Source: Drechslerella dactyloides
Taxonomy: Eukaryota > Ascomycota > Orbiliomycetes > Orbiliales > Orbiliaceae
Assembly (NCBI GenBank): GCA_020064725.1
Contig: JAGTWJ010000008.1
Coordinates: 992,001-1,056,000 of the forward strand
Length of the DNA stretch: 64,000 nt
Direction of reading: 5' to 3'
Shown one piece after another: positions 22,114 through 32,864 of the stretch. The notes under the pieces were generated by a model that was not told the DNA's origin, did no database searches, and saw only the letters and a list, made by a program, of their open reading frames with translations. Each line of letters opens with the position of its first letter. The stretch's first letter is position 1. The translations under genes and the position numbers were made by a program.

Positions 22114-24640
22114 TCAATAGTCGCCTTGCAGGTTCTGCCACAGCTGTAGGTCGAGGACATCGCTCTCCTGCAGCAGCTCGGGCTTGATAAAGTCAAACCC
22201 TTCGTCCGCGAGACCGAGATCGAACCCGTTGTTCAGCGTGTTCAGATTCGACAAGCCCATGTCGTGCGGATGCATGTCTTTGCTGCTCCCTAGAAACTGG
22301 AACGCTCCACCGACGACGCCGCCGGGCTCATTCATCGCTGTTGACGAGGCGCCGAGGTCGGACAGGCCGAGGATTTCTCGAAGGTCGACTTTGTCCGCTG
22401 CGATGGCGGGGGCGGCGAGGCCCTCCCATTCCGGTGTGTTGAACGCGCTGACGTATTTCCGGTGCAGGACTTGGAATTCCGGCGAGCCCTCGGGTGTGAA
22501 GCTTGTGTCCTCGTCAAAGGAGCTTAGCAGTGGGTCGCAGAAGCCTAGCGTGTTTTCCGTCTTGCCGCGAGTAGCTGTCGGCATCTCGTTGAGCAGGTCG
22601 CCTGGCGTCGATGGCGCGGAGTACATTGGCGAGTTGGGCGGCAGCACAAAGTCCGAGGGTCCGAATTCCGCAAAGGTGCTCATGTGGACGCTATCGAGTT
22701 TCCCACGCTTTGAAATTCCTTGCTCGTGTTCCTCGGGTTCTTGCGACGCACCTCGTTTGCGCTTCCCTGTGGCTAAAGGTGGATTCGGTGCGATTTCCGG
22801 TACTGTTTCGAGTAAATTCAGACCTGGAGATGTCGGATTCTCCCACCCATCGTTATCATCGCATGCGGAGGGCGACGATGCGGCAATCGAGGAACCAGAC
22901 GATATCGAGGCGCCGGACCCCGACGACGAGACGCCCTCGGCTCCCTTGGCACGCTTCTTGTTCCTTCGTCTCTTCCTGGGTGTTTCAACTTCTCCTTCAA
23001 CCTTTATCTTCTTCGGTCGTCCCCTCTTGACTACTTTCTTTACGATCCCTTCAAAGGCGCCAATGCACATACCACGCTGTCGATGCCGGGTGAGCGCATC
23101 GTGCCTTGCAAAGCTGTTGCCGCATTTGCAAGGATAGGGCTTGATCCCCGTATGGATTTTCGCGTGTCTCTTGAGGTCATGTTGTCGGACGAAGCATTTC
23201 TTGCAAACCTCACATCTGAACTGTCGGTCGCCTAGATGCGTCTGCACGTGCGACTTGATGTTTTCCTTGCGTCCAAACCGCTTCTGGCACTCCGGGTACA
23301 GACATACCCACTTGTTATCCGACGGCTCGGGTCCGGATATGTATGCCGAGATCTCGTCGTTGGAGATCCCGGAAGCCCGCACGAAGCCTCCTGGCACTCT
23401 TGTCTCGTCGTCTAGGTCCAAATCAACACTGTCTATTGACGACTGAACGAGATCTAGCGAGTCTGAGGCCCCGCCTTGTGTTTGCCTGGACGCAGCTGTT
23501 TGAAGAGCGCGCTGTAGCTTGTCTGTTGCGAGGACGCTGTCGATTGACTGCATTTGCGGGCTTGATGGACATGTGGGGCTCTGTCCGGGGCTCGAATTCG
23601 ATGGCGAGAAGTAGCTTGTATCCTCTTCTTCTTCCTCATCATCGAACATACCCTCTTCAGGAACGGTGATGTGTGAGATCACAGAACTGTTGGGGTGAGG
23701 CATTGGTGCCATGTCGAAGGAGTTTGATGTGACCAACGGGGCAGAATTTGGCGGCGACGGTAGACTCGAGTTCGACCCCGCGGCATTGGCGAAATATGGA
23801 TCTATAGTTCTGGTTGTGTCCACCGAGTGTCTTCTCATGTGGTTTTTGATCTTTTCTACTAAGTCTGGCGGTGGCGGAATCGAACGGATATTTGTGGAGA
23901 GAGGCGGAAAGGCTCTCTTTGGTTTTCTTGTGGACTCTGGCGATAATATGAATTGCGTATTCATGGCTTGCTGAGAGATTTGCTGGGAGAATGCGGACGC
24001 CTGTTGTGGCATGATGCCCATGAAGGGGCTTCCTGGTGTCACGGGCATAAAATCTACGGCGGTGTATATTCTTAGCGCTTTGCCTCCGAGATGATGTTTT
24101 CTTTTAATTAATCGACAACTTACTCATCCCATTCATTATTCTGGGCGTCATTGGCGGGTTCAGCTGAGGGTTCGCAAGATCTTGCGAGTTTGTGACCCCG
24201 CTGGTTACGTCCTGCAGGAACCCCTGTTGCGGGATGACCTCGGACATGGCCCGCTGCCGTGTGGCGAGGTTCTGCGAGACGTTTCCATCCGGTATTCTGT
24301 TCTCCTGGAGGAAGGTTGTGAATTTTCTACCCATGATGGCGGAGTTTTGCGCCGTCGAGTACGACAGTCCCGATGTATTGATCAGGAGGCTCGGATCGTC
24401 GAGGAAGTTCACCGGTTGGGATCGGACCTTTCTATGTCTCGACACCTGCCCGGATGGAGCAGCTGATTGATATGGGTTATATTCTTGGGGAAACTGTCGC
24501 TTTCTAGACCGGTTCTCCACGTTGGACACCCGTCGACGGTGGGTCAAAACTGCTGGCGGAATGCTGGTGTTGGCTGCGGTTTGGAATGTTGTGGTGGCCA
24601 TAGTTGTCGTCTGAGATTCTTGATTCTGGGCGGGTAGCAT
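22114..24640 (-). CDS. Swi5/Ace2-like C2H2 zinc-finger transcription factor
   Basis: Predicted join, reading on the minus strand: 24640-24124 and 24053-22114, giving 818 aa; the intron has a GTAAGT donor, GCTAAG branch and TAG acceptor. Three zinc fingers lie at about 420-502: WVCLYPECQKRFGRKENIKSH, then RCEVCKKCFVRQHDLKRH, then a short finger CKCGNSFARHDALTRH, followed by a basic segment KKVVKRGRPKK. This finger arrangement and the trailing basic motif are those of yeast Swi5/Ace2 and S. pombe Ace2, which control late-mitotic and septation genes. The N-terminal half is low-complexity with a Glu/Asp-rich patch, and Ser-Pro sites are frequent, as expected for Cdk-regulated nuclear entry. A second basic cluster (PRKRRRNKKR) follows. 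Start is ATG 24640; ATG 24598 is possible. Confidence 0.88.
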
Positions 24641-25835
24641 GTTTGACGTTGTTCGAGAACGTGCGTGCTCGATAGGTACCGTGATGATCTGCGATGGCCC
24701 TGCTGTCGGGGTATTCTGTTAGACATATTTTCGCGGAAGAGATATAGAGCTCGGGAGCTGTCAGCTGCGAGGCACATACCAGGGGTCCAGCGAATCACAA
24801 AAACGGTAGAAAATCCGAGCTGAATAGATAGATAGATATATATATACGTAGCAGAGGGCGACGATTGTCCAGTCAAGGCAACCGAGGAACTTTGCTAATC
24901 CGGCCGGTCGATATAGCGACGAAGTTTTGGGCGCAATTCCACGTTCAATGAAGAAGTCGAATTGGCGAGGCGACCGGTATGTGCGCGGTACGTTTGTATA
25001 CTATATGTATGTATGTATATCTGGATAATAAAATGTCTCCCTCACGACCAGAAACCAAGAAAGTCGCAGTGACGAGGATATGGGCCGAGAAGCAGCTAAG
25101 CACTCAGCCGGTAAACCGTGCAGCAGCGATTGCCTTTCGAGGTCTTGGAAAAACAATGGATCGCGAAACCTGTCTGTCGGGTGGTGGTTCTTTTTTTTCC
25201 GGTTAGTTGATTGCGGTCAGTCGTGGTGTGTCGGTTGTGTTGTTTGCGTCGCGGCGTCGAGCGTCGTGGTTCATGCACGAGAACAGGCGCCGGAGTGCGA
25301 TGGGGCCGTGAGGGCGAACGATGGCGGTTCTGATACGGATGGTGGCAGATTGGACGGCGGCGACGGAGGCTCTGGAGGCTTCTGGCTCTCGATCGGATTC
25401 CGGCCTGGTCTTTTTTCCTCGGACTGGCGGAGTGTCAGTCAGTCAAGTCAGACTGGCTGGCTGGCGGGCGGCGGATGGGTCGTCTCCAGTTTTAATTTGA
25501 CCTGGGCGAGGCGACGGGCGCTGCGGGTAGATGCACGTTGGTTGTTTACGTCTGTTGTTTATGGTGGCACCAATCCAACGTTAACGTTCCGGCGACGGTG
25601 ATTCGCCGTCGACTGCGCTGCGCCGGCGAGATTGAAACGATCGCGCCTGGTCGCAGTTGACTTGTGCTTTGCTTGGAGGTCGAGTCAAGGTCGAGTTCCA
25701 CACGGCGAAGGGCGGGCGCAATGCAAGGGCCAAGAGGGACGCTCGCTGGTTTAATTTGATAAATTGTCCGCCTGGCTTTCTTATATTATTCTTATGTAAG
25801 GCGGCCGCAGACAGGACGCACGCCAGGCGAAGTGA

Positions 25836-25836
<1 letters not shown>

Positions 25837-25863
<27 letters not shown>
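25837..25863. repeat. (AGC)9 trinucleotide repeat
   Basis: Nine uninterrupted AGC units in non-coding DNA upstream of the Swi5-like gene. Confidence 0.9.
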
Positions 25864-25866
<3 letters not shown>

Positions 25867-25984
25867 CGGAGGGCAAGCGACGAGGAAAAGGTCGAGATGT
25901 TGCGCAAGAGCGCTGGGCATCGACTCGGGCTCGATCGAGGATGGATGGGGTTTCCCTGCCGGGGGAAGGAGGCCTGCGTCTGGA

Positions 25985-26130
25985 GGGGATGGCGGTGGAG
26001 GAGGCGGGAGGAGGAGGAGGAGGAGCGATGGTGAGAAGGAGCAGAGAAGGAAGGAGGAGGAGGAGGAGGAGGGGGAGGAGTGGATGATGAGATGATGAGA
26101 TGGTGGATGAAGACGAGGATGTGGATGTGG
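25985..26130. repeat. GGA-rich polypurine block
   Basis: About 145 nt made almost wholly of G and A on the plus strand (GGAGGAGGAGG units), then GGATGTGGATGTGG repeats. Such mirror-like polypurine DNA can form triplex structures; it lies 1.4 kb upstream of the zinc-finger gene start. Confidence 0.7.
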
Positions 26131-27958
26131 ATGTGGAGGACTGGATGGAAGAAGGACTTCTGCGAGATGGCCGGGCGCATCGGGCTAGATAACAATCAAG
26201 AAAATATATCCCCCTCCCCGCAGAGGCATAACGCAGCATACATGCGTCCAGACATCCATACAGACAATCCGTCCAGAGACATAATATGTCCCTTGCTATT
26301 ATGCATCAAGTCATCATGCATGGCCGCAATGAGGCCCCGGAGTGCATGCACTAGCGATGGGAACCACGCCGCAGGGCCCGCCAGCAGCCATGGGCCAAGG
26401 GACACGACAGCCATCCAAGCAACTAATCACTATCCATCGCCATCGCGCTATCCCGCGAGGGGAATCGAAGTGCAGCACTTGGTCCGGGCTGCTGCTGTGC
26501 GACACCGGTCCCATTGGCTGGTCGGCCGGCCGGCCGGGCTTTGGCTGGCTTGCTGGCCAGTCGATGGGTGATTGCGGTCGATTGCTCGTCATCTTCGAGC
26601 CGAGTTTGATGACGATGTTGCCTGTGCCATGCCGCCGGCATCGTATCGTATTATTAGCATCGTCGCCTTTCGATCCATCATCTCGCTGGCGACAGCATTG
26701 CTTCGAGGCCCGTCTCCTGGGACACGACGGGTCGCCAGACGGTTTTCAGGATGCCATTAATATATTCAATTCAACTGCGCGCCTGGCGACATTGGCTCTT
26801 TCACTCGATCGGATCGATCAGGACCCAATTCTCGGTGCCTGTGAAATGTCACCAGGGCATCTCCAGGGGGAACGGCCGGGAGCCCTCGAGCTAGCGCCGG
26901 CGGAAATATTTGCGCTGATACCAGCATGCAGGCGTCAGATGCCACCGGGCGAGCGGTTACCGGGGGCGTCCACGCTCCAAGATGAGATTTAGAACGAAGT
27001 GCACGTCCGCAGGCTAGTAAACCTTTCTGCTACATGTACTAGTCAACCTTTGGCTTCGGGGTTTGGGGGGCTTCTGATCTGGATGGACGGGCCTTGCACC
27101 TTGACAATTCGCGCAAGATGACGCCGCTGCTGGCTGCGATAACAACCAGCCGGGGCAAGACAGGACGCCAGGACGCCAGGCTCCGGCGCTGGCAGGGCAA
27201 TTTCGCTTTGCTGGATGGGGGCCGCGATGGTGGCCATGGCGGTGGGGCTGGCAGATTTGAAGCACGCCGCGGTGCATAAACAAGCAAGGGTGTCGCCGCC
27301 AGCGGGCGTTGTCATGGCACGCGACCAGGATGACGGGCGTGTTGCGCCGCGTGTTGCACCCTCCCCACACCTCGGGCTTGGCATCACAATTTATTGGCTC
27401 CGTCCAACAAGACGGTCTGCTAGGGCAGGGCACCCTGATCTAATCTTATCGCCGCTATCTAATCTCTGCCGATTAGGTAATCCACCGCCCACACACACAA
27501 GCCGCGCAAAAAATTGCTGTGCCGAGACGTCGGCAACGCCAGCTGGCTAGCTTGGAAATCCGTCTCTCTACACCTCACCATCGCTCTCCTCCTCCCGTCA
27601 CCATCTCCACCCCCCAACCAAGAAACATCGAAGGTGAGCATCCCCCTCTTCCCCCCTCTATCTCTCAATTGCACAGGCCCTGCACGCCTACAATCACTCC
27701 TGTGTCCTTCGTGATCTGTATATATCCCATCATCCATCTCTGCAGGACAGAGCTATAGCATCCATCACATCTGGCCGACAGCTAGCTCCCCGTAACATAA
27801 TCTTCCAGCGTGGCTGACTTTTTCGTCACCCTCCCCCCCGCAGACGCAATCCAATTGCTGAGACCGCTTTTTTGGTTGTAACTCTCTTCTCATCCATCAT
27901 CATCCAAACTCCAGACACTCGCTAGGTGAGGCGGACGTCGACCAACACACCCGCCAAG

Positions 27959-28503
27959 ATGCAAATCTTCGTCAAGACCCTCACGGGCAAGACCATCACC
28001 CTCGAGGTCGAGTCCTCGGACACCATCGACAACGTCAAGGCCAAGATCCAAGACAAGGAGGGCATCCCCCCCGACCAGCAGCGCCTCATCTTCGCTGGAA
28101 AGCAGCTCGAAGATGGCCGCACCCTGAGCGACTACAACATCCAGAAGGAGTCCACCCTCCACTTGGTCCTGCGCCTGCGCGGTGGTGCCAAGAAGAGGAA
28201 GAAGAAGGTGTACACCACCCCCAAGAAGATCAAGCACAAGAGGAAGAAGACCAAGTTGGCCGTCCTCAAGTACTATAAGGTCGACTCTGACGGCAAGATC
28301 GAGCGGCTGAGGAGAGAGTGCCCCAACGAGACCGTAAGTCCAAGCAACCCATATTGCTTATTCGAAGCGTCAAATACCGAGATGAAATGTAAAATGCTAA
28401 TTTACGGCGTGAACAGTGCGGTGCCGGTGTCTTCATGGCCGCCATGTCCAACCGACAATACTGCGGCCGTTGCCACCTCACCTACGTTTTCGACAACGCT
28501 TAA
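27959..28503 (+). CDS. ubi3: Ubiquitin-ribosomal protein eS31 (S27a) fusion
   Basis: Predicted join 27959-28333 and 28417-28503, giving 153 aa. Residues 1-76 are a complete ubiquitin ending LRLRGG, with the Lys residues 6, 11, 27, 29, 33, 48 and 63 in place. The rest is the small-subunit ribosomal protein eS31: a very basic linker (AKKRKKKVYTTPKKIK) and a four-Cys zinc ribbon (CPNETCGAG ... CGRCHLTYVF) that spans the intron. Ubiquitin is cleaved off after Gly76 and acts as a chaperone for the ribosomal part before entering the free pool (family knowledge). The single intron splits the zinc ribbon just before its second Cys. The coding sequence has strong C-ending codon preference, typical of a highly expressed fungal gene. 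Confidence 0.97.
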
Positions 28504-28807
28504 ACCCTCACGCCCTCAAGCCAACTTGTCTCTCCTCGATTCCTCCTCCTCCTCCTCGACTACCTTTCCTTCCGTCCCGACAACACATACACACATATGA
28601 TACCAGCACTCACTTTTTTTTTCATTTCATTTCGAATCAAATTCTTTTCTTCATTCTTTTCCTTTTCCTTTTTCCTTTCCCCTTTCTCCCCGAGCGATTA
28701 TGCCTTTACGACCGCGACAATTAAAAAAAGGATCCTCTCAAACGTCCCCCGCTATGCATGAATGCTTAGCCCGGCCGGTTGGTGGGGTGATAGACAAGAC
28801 GATGCAG

Positions 28808-28825
28808 GCATGCATGCATGCATGC
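28808..28825. repeat. GCATGC palindromic run
   Basis: Alternating GCAT units making an 18-nt self-complementary run. Shorter versions recur in many spacers of this window. Confidence 0.7.
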
Positions 28826-29906
28826 AGCGTGCATGGAGGGGCACAGCACTGTCAGTCCAACGAGGGCAGCATGTGAATTTTTTTTCTCTAGTCTATTAGA
28901 AAAAAAACTCGAAGAAAAAGCACGAGGAGCATGCATGAGAAAAGAGGCGGAATGAATGAATGAAAAAAAAACCGCTGCATACATATTTCCTTTCATTCCT
29001 GTATCATACTATATACGTACATTACTACCACAACCCGTTTCTATAGGAGGAATCGAAGGGAATAAAAGAAAGCTGTCTGTCAGTCTCAATCTTGCCTGGA
29101 CTGTAGTCTCGGCCTGGACTGTATGCATGTCCACCTGCGCATGAAATCCGCCCGGTGACATATGCATACACGATAAGGAATGTGACCCGTCGTACATACA
29201 TACATGCCCACATACACACATGAGATATGACGCCGTAGCCTAATGTTACAGGTAATATCAGTATTCCATGGCAACTCGTCGCGACAGCGGCATGCACGTA
29301 CCTTCTGCACATTGTCCATCCATAACGCTCTCGCTGCACGATGCCTCTGGGCAGTCCAGGGCCGGCCGGCCGAGACGACACGACGGGCCCAAGCTCCAGG
29401 ACGTATGTACGCATGTATGCACGTTGCGTTACCGTCTGGATGGACCGCAGTTCTAGTCTAGTACATGTACGTACGCACGTACATACATAAAACGCACATA
29501 CATTGGGGTAATATTATAATGTGCATACAGCCACGCACGCACGCGTCCTAGATCGATGGGATCGATCACAAGCCTAATTCTCCGAACCCATCGGCCTTTG
29601 TATGCCGGAGACTTTGTTCTTTTTCTTCTTCTCTCGATTGACTTTCATACTTGAGAATCCTATATGATGTTTTTTTTTTCTTTTGCGCGAGCTAGTTCAA
29701 GACTTGACTTGCTTCCCCAGATGCACTGCACGCACGCAATACAGTGCACGCCCGAGATGCTTTTCAATCGATTGATATGTATTGATTGATTGATGAATTG
29801 CAATTGCCACAGCCGGCACGGTACTGCACTCCGATGAACTCCGCGCAAAGCCCCAATATCTTACATACATACATCCAGACGCAAAGCTAGCAAAAACTAG
29901 TGTACA

Positions 29907-29946
29907 TACAGCACAGTACAGCACAGTACAGCACAGTACAGCACAG
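29907..29946. repeat. Four-copy 10-bp tandem repeat
   Basis: TACAGCACAG repeated four times without change, followed by a partial unit CACAGG, about 60 nt beyond the utp6 stop. Confidence 0.85.
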
Positions 29947-30007
29947 CACAGGATATGCACGCACGTCCACCAAATCGACTGGATTCCAAAACCCGCAAAC
30001 TCGCCCT

Positions 30008-31376
30008 TCACCTCGCCAGGCAGACAGCAACCTGCTCCTTGTTCGCAAGCTCCAGCTGATCGTCCTGGCTCCAGCGGACGAGCTTGCCCAAGAACAGCCG
30101 CAGCGCCTTATCAAGGCTCTCGTCCAGACTATCCTCTTGCGCTAGTATGTCGAGCAGGATCCTGACGAATCCGTCGTACAGAGACTGCTTATCCGTGCAT
30201 TTTGCCCTCGCCTCCCCGAACCTCTTGAACGCGACCTTCAGGGCTGCCGGGAAGGTGACGGTGGTAACGGGGACACCAACCAGTGGTTCCCGGACGTGGC
30301 AGAGCTGCGCGGCGGGGTTCGTCGGGTATGTTGTCGTGAGGTGTTCGTCCACATGATCGAGTATTCGCCGCTGGCAGGCGAGGGTTGTGAATTGTTCGAA
30401 TAGAGTGAAAAACGAGATTGCCAGCGACGGGTCACCGGGGTTCGCGGAGACCGCCTCGTCAAAGACGATGAGTAGTATGACACCTTCGAGAACCTTCTCG
30501 TTCGGCCGCTCCTCCTGTCGTTGCAACGGGCCTGTTGCCTCCTGCTCGCCGTTGAGCTCGGCCTCCGTGACCGTCGGCAGCATGATCTCGTCCGCCTCCA
30601 ACGTCACGCTGGAGTCCTCCTCCATTTCCTCATCCCCGTCCTCGATCCCCTCCAAGCTCAGCCCGTTCGGGTCCGCTGCCCCCTCCACACCGAGCACCTG
30701 AGTGCCGCTCGCAGCAGCAGCAGCAACCCTGCCGATGAACAAGCACTCAAACTTGGCATACTCAACCCACAGCTCCCTCGCGTGTCTGCAGAACCGCAGG
30801 CCGCGCTGCAGATATCCCCGCGCCTCGGCCATGCTCTCGTTCTCGTCGACGGCGATCTGGGCCGCGTACACCCACAGATCCGCCTTGGTCGGATGCAGCC
30901 GTAGCATGCCCGCGATGACCTTGCGCAACAGGCCGTGGGACTTTTGCGCGCGGCAGAACTCAGCGTATGTTTTCCATAGCTGGACGTCGCCGTGGAACTT
31001 GCGGGTCGCGCGCTGGAAGATGAAGAAGATGCGGCGGGCGCCGAGGTGGTACGCGGACCCTTTCATGCGCACGTTCAGCCGTTTCATGCGCTTGTGGCGC
31101 AGGGCGTCCAGGTTCATTTCGTAGGTTGCGTACGATAAGAAATCGCCGGGCTTGCACCGGGCGGCGGCGATGCGGTGTTCAAAGTGCGAGCGTTTCCGCG
31201 AGATGGATTGGATTTCTTCCTGCGCGTCGAACAGGGTTAGCGAGGGTGTCGAGGGGACGGATGCATGGATGGATGGGTATGTGGATCGTACAGACTTTGG
31301 TGAATATCTTTTTGCGCTCGAGCTCCTGCAGCTCGGGCAGGCCCTGCTCGAGGTAGAAGCGGGCCTTGTCGGACAT
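30008..31376 (-). CDS. utp6: Utp6, U3 snoRNP / small-subunit processome protein
   Basis: Predicted join on the minus strand: 31376-31296 and 31219-30008, giving 430 aa (yeast Utp6 440). The N-terminus MSDKARFYLEQGLPELQELERKKIF then TKEEIQSISRKRSHFEHRI across the intron is the conserved Utp6 start. HAT half-TPR repeats follow (RRIFFIFQRATRKFHGDVQLWKTY, LHPTKADLWVYAAQIAVDEN, ARELWVEYAKFE), with an acidic insert at about 240-270 (EDGDEEMEED). The protein acts in the nucleolus in pre-18S rRNA processing as part of the UtpB subcomplex. The intron donor is GTCTGT, weaker than others in the window, but it is the only choice that keeps frame and the conserved block. Confidence 0.92.
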
Positions 31377-32864
31377 GGCGGGCGTATGTGTGAGTGTCTG
31401 GTCGACGCGAGCAAACTAGCGGGCAGTGATGGTGTCGTGAGGTTGAAGTCCAATCGACGTTTCTGCGCAGCGAAATTTTGGAAAGCCGCCGTGCTAGTCC
31501 GAATGTGGCTAGACCCTTGGATAATGCATCGCAACACAAAAGTTGGAGGCTCGAAGTGTTTGTTTCTGAAAGGCGGCGAGGTTGCCGCACCGCCGCAACA
31601 CAAGCCGTGATCTCAGAGCCGGACCACAGAGCCAGGCCGTGAATAAGATCGTGATCGGTGGGAGCAGGCGGTGAGACCTGGAAGGTGGTTTAGGAGCCAA
31701 GGGACGCATCGTCCTATTCATGAATCCACACTCTCCAATATCCCATTTCCATGGAATACCCATCGATCTGGCTTGTCTGCATGATGCCCGCCCCCAAAGC
31801 AGGCAGCTGAAGGCGAGTCCGCCAATGTCTGAGCGATATCTCACCGATGCGACCATGGAACCCGCAAAACTAACACCTGGCATCGCAATGCAAAAAGTCT
31901 CCATCCATCAAATTGCAAACTCGAGTTCGCCGTTCGGCCTCCGCCACAAGCCTCCTTGGCAGCAGCGGTTTCCCATCCGATGTCCTAGGATTCCACAGGC
32001 GTGCGTTACAGACGAGGCGAATTTTCGCGAACTAATATCAATTGTCTGGGCAAAGGCCCCGGCTCGAGAGCGCCTGTTCTGTTGGAAGTCTGCCTGGCGT
32101 GCATGGCGACCTGCCGTCCCCGTCGATTGCAGACGTCGAAGTCGGTGGGCGGCGTGAAACGGTGTGATTTGCTTCGATCTAGGCGTCTTGGCCGAGTCGC
32201 GTGGGAGGCATTCGATAATATAGTCGATAGAAGTGAGAATATACCCAAGAAGCCGCCACTCTCGTCTTGGTATATATATCGGCCTCTCGACCCGCAGACG
32301 CCGACATTGCATGCATGATATCAATCGAGAGGCCGCGAGCTGTGCTAGGCTAGCACCTAGGACTTCCTCCATCATCCACCGCTCTAGATCTCTCGATAGA
32401 GCCCTCGATCGCGTCGGCTAACGGTGGTTCGCGGTTCCGAGCCAAGCTGCTGACATAACCCGGATCAAGTGGGTAGGTCCTGGCGCCATGGCGGCATCTG
32501 TTCATTTTCGCCCGCCATTGGCTCGATCCGACTTCCCTCCACAGTTTCTCCAGGGCTGCTTGTAATTACATTACTCGTGCTGAGGCTTACTGGTCGTGTT
32601 CTGACAGGCCGGCAGCGGACAGGCGACGTCGTATTTTATTCTAGTCTGACGTTGACGACATCGATTCAGCATCCGGGCTTTAAGCTTTCCGTTCCTCGTT
32701 TTCCTATCCCTTCCTTTCTTTTGTTTTCCGTCCCTGTGTTCTGTGTTTTTTCCTCGCGCTCTCCACCCCACCAGACAGCCAGCCAGACAGCCAGACGTGC
32801 GAGACGAGACGCCTGTCCGTCCCCTACGATAATTTACCGCCCTCGGCCGCCGCGGCGACTCGCC
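31377..32864. promoter_or_regulatory. Divergent promoter region of utp6 and cwh43
   Basis: 1.5 kb between two divergently read genes. The 200 nt before the cwh43 start are pyrimidine-rich (CTTTCC, CCTTTC runs, 32680-32830). Short frames in this region show no recognisable product. Confidence 0.5.

Larger units (their letters stand above)
24641..27958. promoter_or_regulatory. Divergent 3.3-kb upstream region of the zinc-finger and ubiquitin genes
   Basis: Holds low-complexity DNA: a TATATA/GATA run near 24825-24850, an AGC repeat at 25837-25863, and a GGA-rich purine block about 25985-26130. Frames through these blocks encode only single-residue runs and I do not treat them as genes. The last 500 nt before the ubiquitin gene are C/T-rich and contain GTGAGC...CACAG and GTGAGG sequences that could be leader introns. 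Confidence 0.45.
28504..30007. other. Intergenic between convergent ubi3 and utp6
   Basis: T-rich 3' region of ubi3 (28610-28700), GCATGC runs (28808-28825), GTAC/CATA-rich stretches (29190-29500) and a four-copy 10-mer repeat at 29907-29946. No gene supported. Confidence 0.6.

Noticed and set aside
22184..23137. 317-codon frame on the plus strand
   Set aside because: Antisense to the zinc-finger gene, whose sense frame carries three C2H2 fingers.
25581..26195. 204-codon minus-strand frame with Pro and Ser runs
   Set aside because: Made by the GGA and AGC simple repeats read in reverse; no non-repetitive coding part.
26342..26992. 216-codon plus-strand frame
   Set aside because: No domain, no splice partners, several overlapping frames of similar length on both strands.
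28808..28825. CRISPR-like or inverted repeat structure at GCATGC runs
   Set aside because: Alternating tetranucleotide runs without spacers; widespread in the spacers of this window and explained as simple sequence.
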